DNA of 64,000 nucleotides from Achromobacter xylosoxidans (lineage in GTDB: Bacteria; Pseudomonadota; Gammaproteobacteria; Burkholderiales; Burkholderiaceae_B), in assembly GCF_001457475.1 (NCBI RefSeq), contig NZ_LN831029.1, positions 1,364,001 through 1,428,000 of the forward strand, written 5' to 3'. The notes beneath the pieces were generated by a model. It worked only from the letters and a program-made list of their open reading frames with translations, was not told the origin of the DNA and ran no database searches. The position numbers and the translations under genes are program-made. Shown piece after piece: positions 8,592 through 17,412 of the stretch. Numbering within the stretch: the first letter of the stretch is position 1; every line of letters starts with the position of its first letter.

Positions 8592-10378
8592 GACGCCTCC
8601 TGCAAAGGGGCGCCTGCGTGGCCGCCCAGCCGCCACATGCGCGCATAGCGGCCCTGGCGAGCCAGCAGTTGTTGGTGCGTGCCTTGCTCGACGATCACGC
8701 CGCGGTCGAGCACCAGGATGCGATCGGCGTGCATGACGGTATCGAGGCGATGGGCGATGACCAGCACGGTGCGGCCGCGCGCGAAGCGCGACAGCGCGTC
8801 CTGGATCGCCACCTCGTTGCCGGCATCCGCGGCGGCGGTGGCTTCGTCCAGAACCAGCACCGGTGCGTCCAGCAACACTGCGCGGGCAATGCTCACGCGC
8901 TGGCGTTCGCCGCCGGACAGCTGCGCATCCTCGCCCACCACCGAGTCGTAGCCTCGCGGCAGGGCCAGGATACGTTCATGGATGTTGGCCGCGCGCGCCG
9001 CGTCCTCGACTTCGCGTCGGCTTGCCGAAGGCCGTCCCAAGGCGATGTTGTCGTGGAGACTGGCGTGGATCAGGCGCACATCTTGCAGCACGAAGCCGAT
9101 ATGGCGGTACAGCCGCGACGTCTCGATCTGCCGCAGGTCGACGCCGCCGAGCGTGATGCGCCCATCGGTCGGGTCGAAAAAGCGCAGCAGCAATCGCGCC
9201 AATGTCGATTTGCCCGAACCGGAGGGACCGACGATCGCCGTCACCGAGCCCGGTTCCACGGTGAAACCGAGATTCGTCAGCGCCGGCTGTTCGGCGTCAT
9301 AGGCGTAGCTGACGTTTTCGAAACGGACCTCGTGGCCCGTCGGCGGGCTGTGCCGATCGGGCGAGGGCGCCGCCAGCATCGGCGTTCGCAGCAGCGCCTG
9401 GACGCGCTGGGCGGCGCCAGCGGCATTACCCAGGTCGTGCAGCAGCGTGTGGAGCAGCAGGACCGGGGCGCAGATGCCCGGCGCCACCAGGGCGAACGGC
9501 AGCAGCTCGAGCGGCGTCATCCAGCCCAGCCCCACGAACAATGCGCCGCAGGCCAGCACCAGGCCCAGCACGGTCACCGGCGCGATCATGGCATGGGCAT
9601 GCGCCATGGCCACGACCAGCGGGCGGGTGAAATCCGCGAATGCCTCGGCAAAGGCGTCAACGGCCTTGCGATACCCGTCATGTGCGCGGCCGTCTGCGCC
9701 GAATGCCTTGACCACCGGAATGCCGCTGACGAATTCGATCGTCGCGCTGTTGACCCGTCCAAGGCGGGTGACGAAGGCCTGCATGTTGGCGCCGCTGGCC
9801 CGCATGGCGCGGCGCAGGAACAGGAAGAAGCCGGGAAACGGCAACAGCGCGACGATCGCAAGGCGCCAATCCATGGCGAACAGGTAGAGCACGGAGATCA
9901 GGATCGCGCCGCCCGCGCGTCCCACCGCGGTGTAGAAGTGCGCGGTCAGGCTGTGCAGGGTGGCGATGTCGTCCTGCATGGCCTGCTTGACCTCGCCCGA
10001 GGCGCGGCTGGTGAACCACCCCAGCGGAACCCGCGCCAGCCGGTGCGTGACAGCCAGGCGCAGTTGGGCAGTGAGCCGGTTGTCGGCCAGGTGGGCGAGC
10101 AGCTCACCGGTCAAGACCAGCGTCATGCCGGCCAGCAGGCATACGGCGCTGGCGATGGCGACCCGCCAGATTTCATCCCGCGTCGACGCCGCCGCGGCGT
10201 GCTCGCCCAGGGCGAGTTGCGCGATATGCGCGATGCCCGCCAAAGGCACGAGCGTCAGCATCGTGCCGATGGCGGCGCAGAGGGCGGCGAGAGCCAGGCG
10301 TGCGCGGATGGGTCGCAACAACAGGCTGATCGGGCCGGATTTCTGGGGCGGGGCCGCAGCCGTATCGCGCGTGCTCAT
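8585..10378 (-). CDS. ABC half-transporter, exporter fold (YbtP/IrtA-like), iron-siderophore locus
   Basis: A 597-residue half-transporter and likely heterodimer partner of the next gene. The membrane domain covers roughly residues 25-320. Walker A 'GPSGSGKSTLARLLLRFFD' begins near residue 383, the signature 'LSGGERQRVSIARAVLLDAPVLVLDEATAAAD' near 486, and the H-loop is 'VIAHRLDTV'. 'GEVKQAMQDDIATLHSLTAHFYTAVGRAGGAIL' resembles the YbtP/IrtA subgroup. It is the first gene of the six-gene leftward run; its start at 10378 faces the TetR-like gene, with an AT-rich tandem repeat between them that is the likely control point. All six genes overlap or abut, so they are probably one transcript. Confidence 0.88.
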   Translation of the reverse strand: MSTRDTAAAPPQKSGPISLLLRPIRARLALAALCAAIGTMLTLVPLAGIAHIAQLALGEHAAAASTRDEIWRVAIASAVCLLAGMTLVLTGELLAHLADNRLTAQLRLAVTHRLARVPLGWFTSRASGEVKQAMQDDIATLHSLTAHFYTAVGRAGGAILISVLYLFAMDWRLAIVALLPFPGFFLFLRRAMRASGANMQAFVTRLGRVNSATIEFVSGIPVVKAFGADGRAHDGYRKAVDAFAEAFADFTRPLVVAMAHAHAMIAPVTVLGLVLACGALFVGLGWMTPLELLPFALVAPGICAPVLLLHTLLHDLGNAAGAAQRVQALLRTPMLAAPSPDRHSPPTGHEVRFENVSYAYDAEQPALTNLGFTVEPGSVTAIVGPSGSGKSTLARLLLRFFDPTDGRITLGGVDLRQIETSRLYRHIGFVLQDVRLIHASLHDNIALGRPSASRREVEDAARAANIHERILALPRGYDSVVGEDAQLSGGERQRVSIARAVLLDAPVLVLDEATAAADAGNEVAIQDALSRFARGRTVLVIAHRLDTVMHADRILVLDRGVIVEQGTHQQLLARQGRYARMWRLGGHAGAPLQEASC

Positions 10379-10402
10379 GCAAAGAATAAGGCGTCTGAAT
10401 AA

Positions 10403-10457
10403 TTAGTTGCATGACTATAAACTAAATAAGAGTTACTTGCATCCAACTAAACTAAAT
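10403..10457. promoter_or_regulatory. tandem operator-like repeat between the ABC operon and the TetR-like gene
   Basis: Two copies of a 23-base element (10405-10427 and 10435-10457) lie exactly 30 bases apart and agree at 17 of 23 positions; each has TTGCAT followed six bases later by AAACTAAAT. The first copy lies in an inverted repeat, TTAGTT (10403-10408) with AACTAA (10420-10425). The second has AGTT/AACT arms at 10431 and 10445. The block is AT-rich in a GC-rich genome and lies between divergent genes, as expected for TetR operators. Confidence 0.6.
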
Positions 10458-10511
10458 GGACAGGCGGATCAAAGTTATTGCGGGTCCGTCGCCATCAGCG
10501 GGAATTGCCAT

Positions 10512-11141
10512 ATGAAATCGTCACCCCGGTCCGCGGCGCGCGGGCGTCCACCCTCCATCACGCGCGAACGGATCGCGGACGCGGGCATCGCCATCGGCCT
10601 GCCGAACATCACCTTCGTCGGCGTTGCCGCGGCGCTGGGGGTCAGCCACATGGCGCTCTACAAGCATGTGCCCAGCCTGGAGGCGCTCAAGCACCTGGTG
10701 GCCGAGGAGATCTTCAGCCGCTGGCGAATCCCGCTGCCCTGTGATGACGGACGCAGCGGGTTGAAGGAATACCTGCTCGCGTTCTCGGCGTCGGCCCAGC
10801 AATTGGTCAAGCAGAATCTCGGACTGACACCCTACGTGCTGCGTCGGTTGGCCGCGACGCCGCCCATGCTCGTCAAGATCGATGAGCACCAGAGCCGCAT
10901 CGCGCGCATCTACGGCATTCCGAAGGAGCAGGCGCGCTGGCTGCTGGCCACGGTGGCGTTCCATTGCATCGCGGTGGCGGACACGGTGTATTCGGTGGCG
11001 GGCCGCGAACCACTGGTCGAGGCTGAACGCGCGGCGGAAGAGGCCGAGATGGAGGCGGAATTCGCGCAGGGCATGCATGCGCTGATCATGGGCGCGCTCG
11101 CCATGCTCGATGCCGGGGCGGTGCCTCAGGCGCAGGGCTGA
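10512..11141 (+). CDS. TetR-like transcriptional regulator of the siderophore ABC operon
   Basis: A 209-residue protein with an N-terminal helix-turn-helix: 'ITRERIADAGIAIGLPNITFVGVAAALGVSHMALYKHVPSLEALKHLV' (residues about 17-64) is the TetR layout, with 'LGVSHMALYKHV' as turn and recognition helix. The C-terminal two thirds would be the ligand-binding and dimer domain and match nothing I can name. An ATG 105 bases upstream at 10407 (itself in frame as an alternative) would add 35 residues and run through the operator repeats, so I prefer 10512. Divergent from the iron ABC operon, it probably represses it and itself; the effector could be a siderophore or another small molecule. That role is inferred from position. 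Confidence 0.82.
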   Translation: MKSSPRSAARGRPPSITRERIADAGIAIGLPNITFVGVAAALGVSHMALYKHVPSLEALKHLVAEEIFSRWRIPLPCDDGRSGLKEYLLAFSASAQQLVKQNLGLTPYVLRRLAATPPMLVKIDEHQSRIARIYGIPKEQARWLLATVAFHCIAVADTVYSVAGREPLVEAERAAEEAEMEAEFAQGMHALIMGALAMLDAGAVPQAQG

Positions 11142-11201
11142 GGCATGGGCGCCCCTGCCCGCAGGCCAGCTGGCCGGATATGGCCGACACACCCGGGCAA
11201 C

Positions 11202-11232
11202 AAAAAACCCGCACAAGCGGGGCTTGTGCGGG
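11202..11232 (-). terminator. Rho-independent terminator of tRNA-Ser(CGA)
   Basis: On the minus strand CCCGCACAAGC pairs perfectly with GCTTGTGCGGG across a short loop and is followed by six T residues. It lies about 55 bases beyond the CCA end of the tRNA gene. Confidence 0.85.
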
Positions 11233-11284
11233 TCGTCTGTGTTTTTGCTTGCCTGCGAGCCGCGGTGGGGCTCACAAGCCAAAA

Positions 11285-11376
<92 letters not shown>

Positions 11377-11634
11377 GTGGCTGGGTTCCGCAACGGTGAA
11401 ATTCCAGTGGCCGGCGCCGGGCTTGAGCCCATTGGCGGTTCCTGGTTTCCCACGATCAGATCCCTGGTCGGAAGAATCTGCGTTGTCGGAGCAGCGAAGC
11501 CCGCAATTCTACAGTAAAAAAAAGTTTTGTGTAAAGCCCGTCGATATCGGCGGCTACAGCGGGTTTCATCCGCTTCCCAGCTGGGCGATCCTTGCGCAGA
11601 ATCGGGTTGTTCCGACCCGCCCCGTTTCGCGCCG

Positions 11635-12900
11635 ATGAACCTGATTCTCATCCTGTTGCTGGCCGCCGTCCTGTGCGTGCCCCTGACCCAACGGCTGGGG
11701 CTGGGCGCGATCCCGGGCTATCTGGTGGCCGGCGTGCTGGTCGGGCCGTCCTGCCTGAAGCTGGTGACGGACGTGAGCGATATGGTCAACGTCTCGCAAT
11801 GGGGCGTGGTGATGATGCTGTTCGTCATCGGCCTGGAGTTGGCGCCCAAGCGCCTGTGGGCCATGCGCCGCGAAGTGTTCGCGCTGGGCGCGATGCAGAT
11901 GCTGGCCTGCGGCCTGCTGCTGGGCCTGGTGTTCGGCGCGGCCCTGCGGCACATGGCAGGCATGGGATGGCAGGCGGCGGTCCTGTGCGGCCTGTCGTTG
12001 GCGCTGTCGTCGACGGCGGTGGCGCTGCGGCTGCTGGAGGAGCGCGGCCTGACGCGCACGCCCATGGGCAGGTCGGCGCTGGGGGTGCTGTTGTTCCAGG
12101 ACATGGCGGCAATCCCGATGCTGGTGGCGGCGGGGCTGTTGGGCGCGGGCGGCGCATCGGCGCCGTCCTTCAAGGAAGCGCTGGTCGCCGTCGCGGTGGT
12201 GGCGGTGGCCTACCGTTTGCGCCTCCTGGGCTGGGCAGCCAAGGCGCAACTGAAGGAATTGTTCACGGCGGCGGCGCTGCTGATGGTGGTGGGCACCGCC
12301 CAACTGTTCGACTATGCGGGCTTGTCGGCCGGCCTGGGCGGTTTCCTGGTCGGCGTGCTGATGGCCGAATCGCGCTACCGCGACGAGTTGGAAACCGCCA
12401 TCGAGCCCTTCAAGGGGTTGCTGCTGGGCCTGTTCTTCGTCGCGATCGGCATGTCCGTGAACCTGAGCGTGGTCGCGGACCACTGGGCCTTCATCCTGGC
12501 GGGGGTGAGCGCGCTGCTGGCGGTCAAGGTGGCGGTGCTGTATGGCTTTGCGCGCGTGCTCGGCCTGCCCCGCTACCACCGCCTGTTGTTCGCGATGGTG
12601 CTGGCGCAGGGCGGCGAATTCAGCTTCGCGATCTTCAACGAAGCCTGGGACAACCACTTGATGGACCTGGATCAGCGCGACGTGCTGGCGGTGGTGGTGG
12701 CGGTGTCGATGGGGGTGGTGCCCATCCTGATCAAGCTGCTCGAACGGGTGCCCGAACGCCTGGGCGGCATGGCGGACCTGCCCGAGCCGGAGCCGGACCC
12801 GGCGACGGCCGGCGGGCGGGCGGATGCGTCGCCGCGCGCACTGTCGCCCGCCACGGCGGATACAGCGACGGATACAGCGCCGGGCCGGCCGCGCGCTTGA
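11635..12900 (+). CDS. CPA2-family monovalent cation:proton antiporter (KefC-type membrane domain only)
   Basis: A 421-residue inner-membrane protein with about twelve hydrophobic helices; the N-terminus 'LAAVLCVPLTQRLGLGAIPGYLVAGVLVGP' and the mid segments 'SSTAVALRLLEERGLTRTPMG' and 'VLLFQDMAAIPMLVAAGLLG' are diagnostic of CPA2 antiporters such as KefB/KefC. 'SAGLGGFLVGVLMAESRYRDELETAIEPFKGLLLGLFFVAIGM' is also typical. Full KefB/C are about 600 residues with a C-terminal TrkA-N/RCK domain; here the protein ends after the membrane part with a low-complexity tail, so nucleotide or glutathione-adduct gating through an RCK domain is absent. Exchange of K+ or Na+ for H+ is inferred. Confidence 0.88.
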   Translation: MNLILILLLAAVLCVPLTQRLGLGAIPGYLVAGVLVGPSCLKLVTDVSDMVNVSQWGVVMMLFVIGLELAPKRLWAMRREVFALGAMQMLACGLLLGLVFGAALRHMAGMGWQAAVLCGLSLALSSTAVALRLLEERGLTRTPMGRSALGVLLFQDMAAIPMLVAAGLLGAGGASAPSFKEALVAVAVVAVAYRLRLLGWAAKAQLKELFTAAALLMVVGTAQLFDYAGLSAGLGGFLVGVLMAESRYRDELETAIEPFKGLLLGLFFVAIGMSVNLSVVADHWAFILAGVSALLAVKVAVLYGFARVLGLPRYHRLLFAMVLAQGGEFSFAIFNEAWDNHLMDLDQRDVLAVVVAVSMGVVPILIKLLERVPERLGGMADLPEPEPDPATAGGRADASPRALSPATADTATDTAPGRPRA

Positions 12901-13048
12901 CCCCGCGCGCCGTGGGGGCATGGCATCATGGGCGCCTTGCCGGGCAGCTACACTTGACGCAGTTTTTCAGTCCGTGTTTCGCCCACGGCGCCGGCCGGCG
13001 TGTTCCGGCCGCCGTCCGCCCTTCGCGCCCCGCCACAGGAGAACATCT

Positions 13049-13831
13049 ATGCTCAAAGGAAAAGTCGCAGTCGTCACCGGTTCCACCAGCGGGATCGGCC
13101 TGGGTATCGCCACCGCGCTGGCCGCGCAGGGCGCCGATATCGTGCTGAACGGTTTCGGCGACGCCGCCGAGATCGAAAAGGTCCGCGCCGGCCTGGCCGC
13201 CCAGCATGGCGTCAAGGTGCTGCACGACGGCGCCGACCTGTCCAAGGGCGACGCCGTGCGCGGCCTGGTCGACAACGCGGTGCGCCAGATGGGCCGCATC
13301 GACATCCTGGTCAACAACGCCGGCATCCAGCATACCGCCCTGATCGAGGATTTCCCCACCGAAAAATGGGATGCCATCCTGGCGCTGAACCTGTCGGCCG
13401 TGTTCCACGGCACCGCCGCCGCGCTGCCGCACATGAAGAAGCAGGGCTTCGGCCGCATCATCAACATCGCCTCGGCCCACGGCCTGGTGGCTTCGGCCAA
13501 CAAGTCGGCCTACGTCGCCGCCAAGCACGGCGTGGTCGGCTTCACCAAGGTGACCGCGCTGGAAACCGCCGGTCAGGGCATCACCGCCAACGCCATCTGC
13601 CCGGGCTGGGTGCGCACTCCGCTGGTCGAAAAGCAGATCTCGGCGCTGGCCGAGAAGAACGGCGTCGACCAGGAAACCGCCGCGCGTGAACTGCTCGGCG
13701 AAAAGCAGCCGTCGCTGCAGTTCGTCACGCCCGAACAACTGGGCGGCACGGCCGTCTTCCTGGCCTCCGATGCCGCCGCGCAAATCACCGGCACCACCGT
13801 CTCCGTCGATGGCGGCTGGACGGCGCGCTGA
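13049..13831 (+). CDS. bdhA: D-3-hydroxybutyrate dehydrogenase
   Basis: A 260-residue short-chain dehydrogenase that interconverts 3-hydroxybutyrate and acetoacetate with NAD, in polyhydroxybutyrate turnover. The Rossmann glycine motif 'TGSTSGIGLGIA' is at residues 10-21, 'NNAGIQHTALIEDF' near 88-101 and the catalytic 'YVAAK' near 153. The C-terminal 'FLASDAAAQITGTTVSVDGGWTAR' and 'ICPGWVRTPLVEKQI' are characteristic of bacterial BdhA. An AGGAGA ribosome site precedes the ATG. It is followed at 16 bases by yaaA, perhaps cotranscribed. Confidence 0.92.
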   Translation: MLKGKVAVVTGSTSGIGLGIATALAAQGADIVLNGFGDAAEIEKVRAGLAAQHGVKVLHDGADLSKGDAVRGLVDNAVRQMGRIDILVNNAGIQHTALIEDFPTEKWDAILALNLSAVFHGTAAALPHMKKQGFGRIINIASAHGLVASANKSAYVAAKHGVVGFTKVTALETAGQGITANAICPGWVRTPLVEKQISALAEKNGVDQETAARELLGEKQPSLQFVTPEQLGGTAVFLASDAAAQITGTTVSVDGGWTAR

Positions 13832-13847
13832 TCAAAGGAATCTTCGA

Positions 13848-14618
13848 ATGCTGTTTCTGCTTTCCCCCGCCAAGAAGCTGGACTACGACTCGCCGGTGCA
13901 TGTCGAGACCCATACCCAGCCGCTGTTCGTGGACCAGGCCGCCGCCCTGATCAAGGTGCTCAAGACCAAGACCGCGGACGATATATCCGAACTGATGAGC
14001 CTGAGCCCGGCGCTGTCCGAGCTCAATGTGCAGCGCTATGCGCATTGGAAGCGCACCTTCACGCAGGCCAATTCGCGCCAGGCCGTGCTGGCTTTCAACG
14101 GCGACGTGTACGAAGGCCTGGAGGCCTCGACGCTGTCGGCCAAGCAGCTGGACTGGGCCCAGGAACACGTGGCCATCCTCAGCGGCCTGTACGGCGTGCT
14201 GCGGCCGCTGGACCTGATGCAGCCGTACCGCCTGGAAATGGGCACGCGCCTGGAAACGTCCAAGGGCAAGAACCTGTACGAATACTGGGGCAGCGGCATC
14301 GCCGACTACCTGAACGAACGCCAGGCCGGGCAGAAGGCGCCGGTCATCGTCAACCTGGCGTCCGAAGAGTATTTCAAGGCGGTCGACCTGAAGGCGCTCA
14401 AGGCGCGCGTGGTGCAGTGCGTGTTCCAGGACTGGAAGAACGGCGCCTGGAAGATCATCAGCTTCCACGCCAAGCGCGCGCGCGGCCTGATGGCGCGCTA
14501 CGCCATCCTGCACAAGGTGTCCAAGCCCGAAGGCCTGCACGGCTTCGACCTGGAAGGCTACAGGTACGACGCCTCGGCCTCGACCGAGGACAGGCTGGTG
14601 TTTCGCCGCAAGCTCTGA
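13848..14618 (+). CDS. yaaA: Peroxide stress protein YaaA (DUF328/UPF0246)
   Basis: A 256-residue protein matching the UPF0246 family over its full length: 'MLFLLSPAKKLDY' at the start, 'LSGLYGVLRPLDLMQPYRLEMGTRL' near residues 110-134 and 'FHAKRARGLMARY' near the C-terminus. In E. coli YaaA lowers free iron during hydrogen peroxide stress and binds DNA; the biochemical activity is poorly defined. The ATG has AAAGGAA upstream. The gene closes a two-gene unit with bdhA, ended by a strong terminator. Confidence 0.93.
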   Translation: MLFLLSPAKKLDYDSPVHVETHTQPLFVDQAAALIKVLKTKTADDISELMSLSPALSELNVQRYAHWKRTFTQANSRQAVLAFNGDVYEGLEASTLSAKQLDWAQEHVAILSGLYGVLRPLDLMQPYRLEMGTRLETSKGKNLYEYWGSGIADYLNERQAGQKAPVIVNLASEEYFKAVDLKALKARVVQCVFQDWKNGAWKIISFHAKRARGLMARYAILHKVSKPEGLHGFDLEGYRYDASASTEDRLVFRRKL

Positions 14619-14638
14619 GCGGGACGCGGGTAGCGCGG

Positions 14639-14669
14639 AAAACCGGCCCCGAAAGGGCCGGTTTTTTTT
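14639..14669 (+). terminator. Rho-independent terminator after yaaA
   Basis: AAAACCGGCCC and GGGCCGGTTTT pair across the loop CGAAA and a run of eight T residues follows. Flanked by A residues on the other side, it may also serve the converging FUSC gene. Confidence 0.9.
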
Positions 14670-14695
14670 GTTCTCGCGGAGCGCGGCGGCTCGAT

Positions 14696-16918
14696 TCAGG
14701 CCGGCGCCGCGACAGGCGGCGCGTGCTGCGGATCGGCCAGCGCCAGCAGTTCCTGGCGGATCATGTGCGCGGCCTTGATCATCTGCTTGACCGGATAGAC
14801 CAGCGCCGCCTGCTCGCCTTCGGTGTCGAACTGGGTGGGCAGGTCGGCGGGGGCCTGCGCGCGGTTCTCGTCGAGCAGGTCGACCATGCCGGCCAGCGCC
14901 CGCTGCACCGCCTCGGGCGTGGCGGGCAGGGCGGCCAGGATGGGAATGGCGGCGGTGATCTGCGAGGCCAGCACGTGGTTCTGGATCAGCAGGTTGTTCA
15001 GCTCGGGCACGCTGACCTGGTGCGACTTGGGTTCGCTCATCATGCGATAGAAGGCCTCGGCGAAATTGCTGAAGGCGATGTGCACGTTCTTGCGCGCCAG
15101 GCGCCAGGCAATGTCGGCGTCGGTGACCGCGGGCGTCGCGTCGGCGGCCGCGCCCATCGGCGCGCCGTGTGCCTGCATCGCTTCCACGTAGCGCATGCCG
15201 GCCATCAGGTATTCACGATTGGCGCGCGTGGCGGCGGCGGCCAGCGGCTTGAGGTAGCGCGCTTCCCACCAGGGCAGGATGTAGCTGCACACCAGCGCCA
15301 GCGTGCAGCCGATCAGCGTATCGATGGCGCGTTCGCCGATCACCGCCATCGACACCGTGCCGGGCGAGACGAAGTGGAACACCAGCACCACGAACAGGGT
15401 GTTGAAGATGGCGCTGGCCATGTAGTTCAGCTGCACCATGCTGTTGCCCATGACGCAGGCGCCCAGCAGCACCGCGAACAGGATCTCGGGGCGGTCGGTG
15501 ACGTTGAACAGCAGCAGCGCGCAGATGCAGCCGATCAGCGTGCCCATCAGGCGCCAGCCGTTGCGCTGGCGGGTCAGCGCGAAGCCCGGCTTCATGATGA
15601 TGACGATGGTCAGCATGATCCAGTAGTTGTGCGCCGAGAACGCCGGCGACAGCCAGCGGCTGGCCAGCGTCATGGCGATGGCGGCCGCCGCGGTCACGCG
15701 CAGCGCATAGCGAAAGTGCGGCGAATCCAGGCGCAGGTTGCTGGTCAGCAGGCCGAAGCGGAATTCCTGGCGCGAGATGAAGCGCGTCAGCGACTTGTTG
15801 ATGCGCAGCACGTCGGTGGGCTTGGCGTGAGGCGAGGCGGCGGTGTGGTCGGCCAGGCGGTCGACGATGCGGGCCGAGTTGCGCAGCCGGCGCAGCACCT
15901 GCACGATCAGCGCCAGCATCTCGGGCTCGCGCTCGCCCAGGCCCTGCTGCTTGAGTTGCTCGATCTCGTACTCGATGGCGCGCAGTTCGGCCTTGGCGCT
16001 GCTGCGGTACTGCACCTTGCGGCCGCGCGACACGTCCAGCGCGATGCGGTTCAGCTCCAGCGACATCTTCACCAGCGCGTCGCGCATGAACATCAGGCAG
16101 TCGTTGCCGGCCAGCGCGCGCCGCAGCGCGGCGTAGTCGGTGTGGGTGGCCACCAGCGTATCCAGCAGTTGCAGCATGTCGACGAACATGTTCCAGATCA
16201 TCACGCGCTGGCGGTCGCCCAGGCCCTTGCCGCGGGGCAGGGCGCGCAGCACCATGTCGCGAGCGGCCTGGTGCTTTTCGGTCATGACGGACTGCCGCTG
16301 GATCAGATTGCGGTAGGCCTCGTCCAGGTCCGCCGTTTCGTCGTAGAAGGCGGCGCGCGCGGCGACGTAGTCGGCGGTGGCGAACAGCGCCACCGACATC
16401 GCCTGCTGTTCTTCCCGCAGCCAGAACAGCCGTGAAAATCCCAGACTGAATGCCACGTAGAACAGCGCCCCGCCCAGCGTCGCGGCGGCATGCGCCAGCA
16501 CCTCGTGCGGTTCCAGCGGCGAATGCATGGTCAGCGTCATCAGCAGCAGGCCGGCAAAGCCGATCAGGCCGCCGCGCTTGCCGAACACCGTGAACATGGA
16601 ATAGACGAAGCACTGCGCGATGACCACCAGCCAGATCAGCACCGGGTTGGTCGAGGCCAGACCGGTGATGATGACGGTCAGCGTGCCCAGCGCGGCGCCG
16701 CCCAGCATCTCGTTGGTGCGGTGCCGCTGCGGGCCCCCGGGCTGGTCGATGATGGCCAGGCACTGGGCGCCGAAGGTGGCGACCAGGCCGGTGGTGTAGT
16801 GGCCGAACAGCCCGCCCAGCACCAGCACCGGCAACAGCATGCCGACTCCCTGCCGCACCCCTCCGAAGAAGTAGTGGCTGTAGAGAAAGCGGCGAATGCT
16901 GGCAATGCGCAGATCCAT
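14696..16918 (-). CDS. YccS/FUSC-family inner-membrane protein (putative aromatic-acid or toxic-compound efflux)
   Basis: A 740-residue protein with two membrane blocks (residues about 20-160 and 395-530) separated by a long soluble, helical stretch. This is the FUSC/YccS arrangement, with 'FRYALRVTAAAAIAMTLASRWLSPAFSAHNYWIMLTIVIIMKPGF' and 'RNGWRLMGTLIGCICALLLF' as the FUSC hallmark in the second block. YccS proteins are related to the AaeB aromatic-acid effluxer and plant aluminium-activated channels; the substrate here is unknown. The start at 16918 gives the first hydrophobic helix soon after residue 20. No HlyD-type partner gene is adjacent. Confidence 0.88.
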   Translation of the reverse strand: MDLRIASIRRFLYSHYFFGGVRQGVGMLLPVLVLGGLFGHYTTGLVATFGAQCLAIIDQPGGPQRHRTNEMLGGAALGTLTVIITGLASTNPVLIWLVVIAQCFVYSMFTVFGKRGGLIGFAGLLLMTLTMHSPLEPHEVLAHAAATLGGALFYVAFSLGFSRLFWLREEQQAMSVALFATADYVAARAAFYDETADLDEAYRNLIQRQSVMTEKHQAARDMVLRALPRGKGLGDRQRVMIWNMFVDMLQLLDTLVATHTDYAALRRALAGNDCLMFMRDALVKMSLELNRIALDVSRGRKVQYRSSAKAELRAIEYEIEQLKQQGLGEREPEMLALIVQVLRRLRNSARIVDRLADHTAASPHAKPTDVLRINKSLTRFISRQEFRFGLLTSNLRLDSPHFRYALRVTAAAAIAMTLASRWLSPAFSAHNYWIMLTIVIIMKPGFALTRQRNGWRLMGTLIGCICALLLFNVTDRPEILFAVLLGACVMGNSMVQLNYMASAIFNTLFVVLVFHFVSPGTVSMAVIGERAIDTLIGCTLALVCSYILPWWEARYLKPLAAAATRANREYLMAGMRYVEAMQAHGAPMGAAADATPAVTDADIAWRLARKNVHIAFSNFAEAFYRMMSEPKSHQVSVPELNNLLIQNHVLASQITAAIPILAALPATPEAVQRALAGMVDLLDENRAQAPADLPTQFDTEGEQAALVYPVKQMIKAAHMIRQELLALADPQHAPPVAAPA

Positions 16919-17412
16919 GGACGGCGGGGCTCGAATCCGGGTGACGCGTCAAGTATAGAGAGAGCGGTCGCGTTTTAGGGGCCAGATGGTTACCAGACTT
17001 TCCCGCATGGCCGGGCGCGACTTCCGTGCAACGTCCGCGAAACCTCGATTTGCTAGCTTTGACGCAACGCGGTAAATTGCTCCACTTGCGCCGGTCTGCC
17101 TATCCGAAACCGGCGCGATGAGGCGGATGGCCAGGGTCACCTCCCAGCCATCCCGCAGCAGATACATTTGCCGTTGGCCGCGCCACAAGCGTGTGTTGCC
17201 AAGGCTTCCATTTCGACCTCCAGCGTCCCCCAGGGGCGTTTGCACTGCGTTCTGTCGAACGTGTGCCGGGTCGGCAGGGTGTCCGGGTGGCGTGGCTCCG
17301 TGAGCCGCTAAGCGCCGGATCATGTTGCCGCAGCCGGCATGGGTTCAGTTGCCGCCGTATCCGGGCGCGCAGCAGTCAGGGTTGCAGGGCCGGTTTTGAA
17401 AGGAATGACAAC
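16919..17412. other. long intergenic/leader region between the FUSC gene and ilvB
   Basis: This 494-base gap is divergent: it must hold the promoters of both the FUSC gene and the ilv operon. A TTGACG occurs at about 17055, without a convincing -10 hexamer at the right distance. No leader peptide rich in Ile, Leu and Val codons and no attenuator hairpin with a T tract was found near ilvB. A 25-codon open frame at 17322-17399 lies just before the ilvB ribosome site but is Pro/Gln/Leu-rich. Confidence 0.5.

Noticed and set aside
10379..10511. Fur box before the exporter-fold ABC operon
   Set aside because: The AT-rich repeats do not fit GATAAT-type hexamers and are better explained as tandem operators of the TetR-like regulator.
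17322..17399. 25-codon frame before ilvB as an attenuation leader peptide
   Set aside because: It is rich in Pro and Gln, not in Ile, Val and Leu runs, and no terminator hairpin follows.
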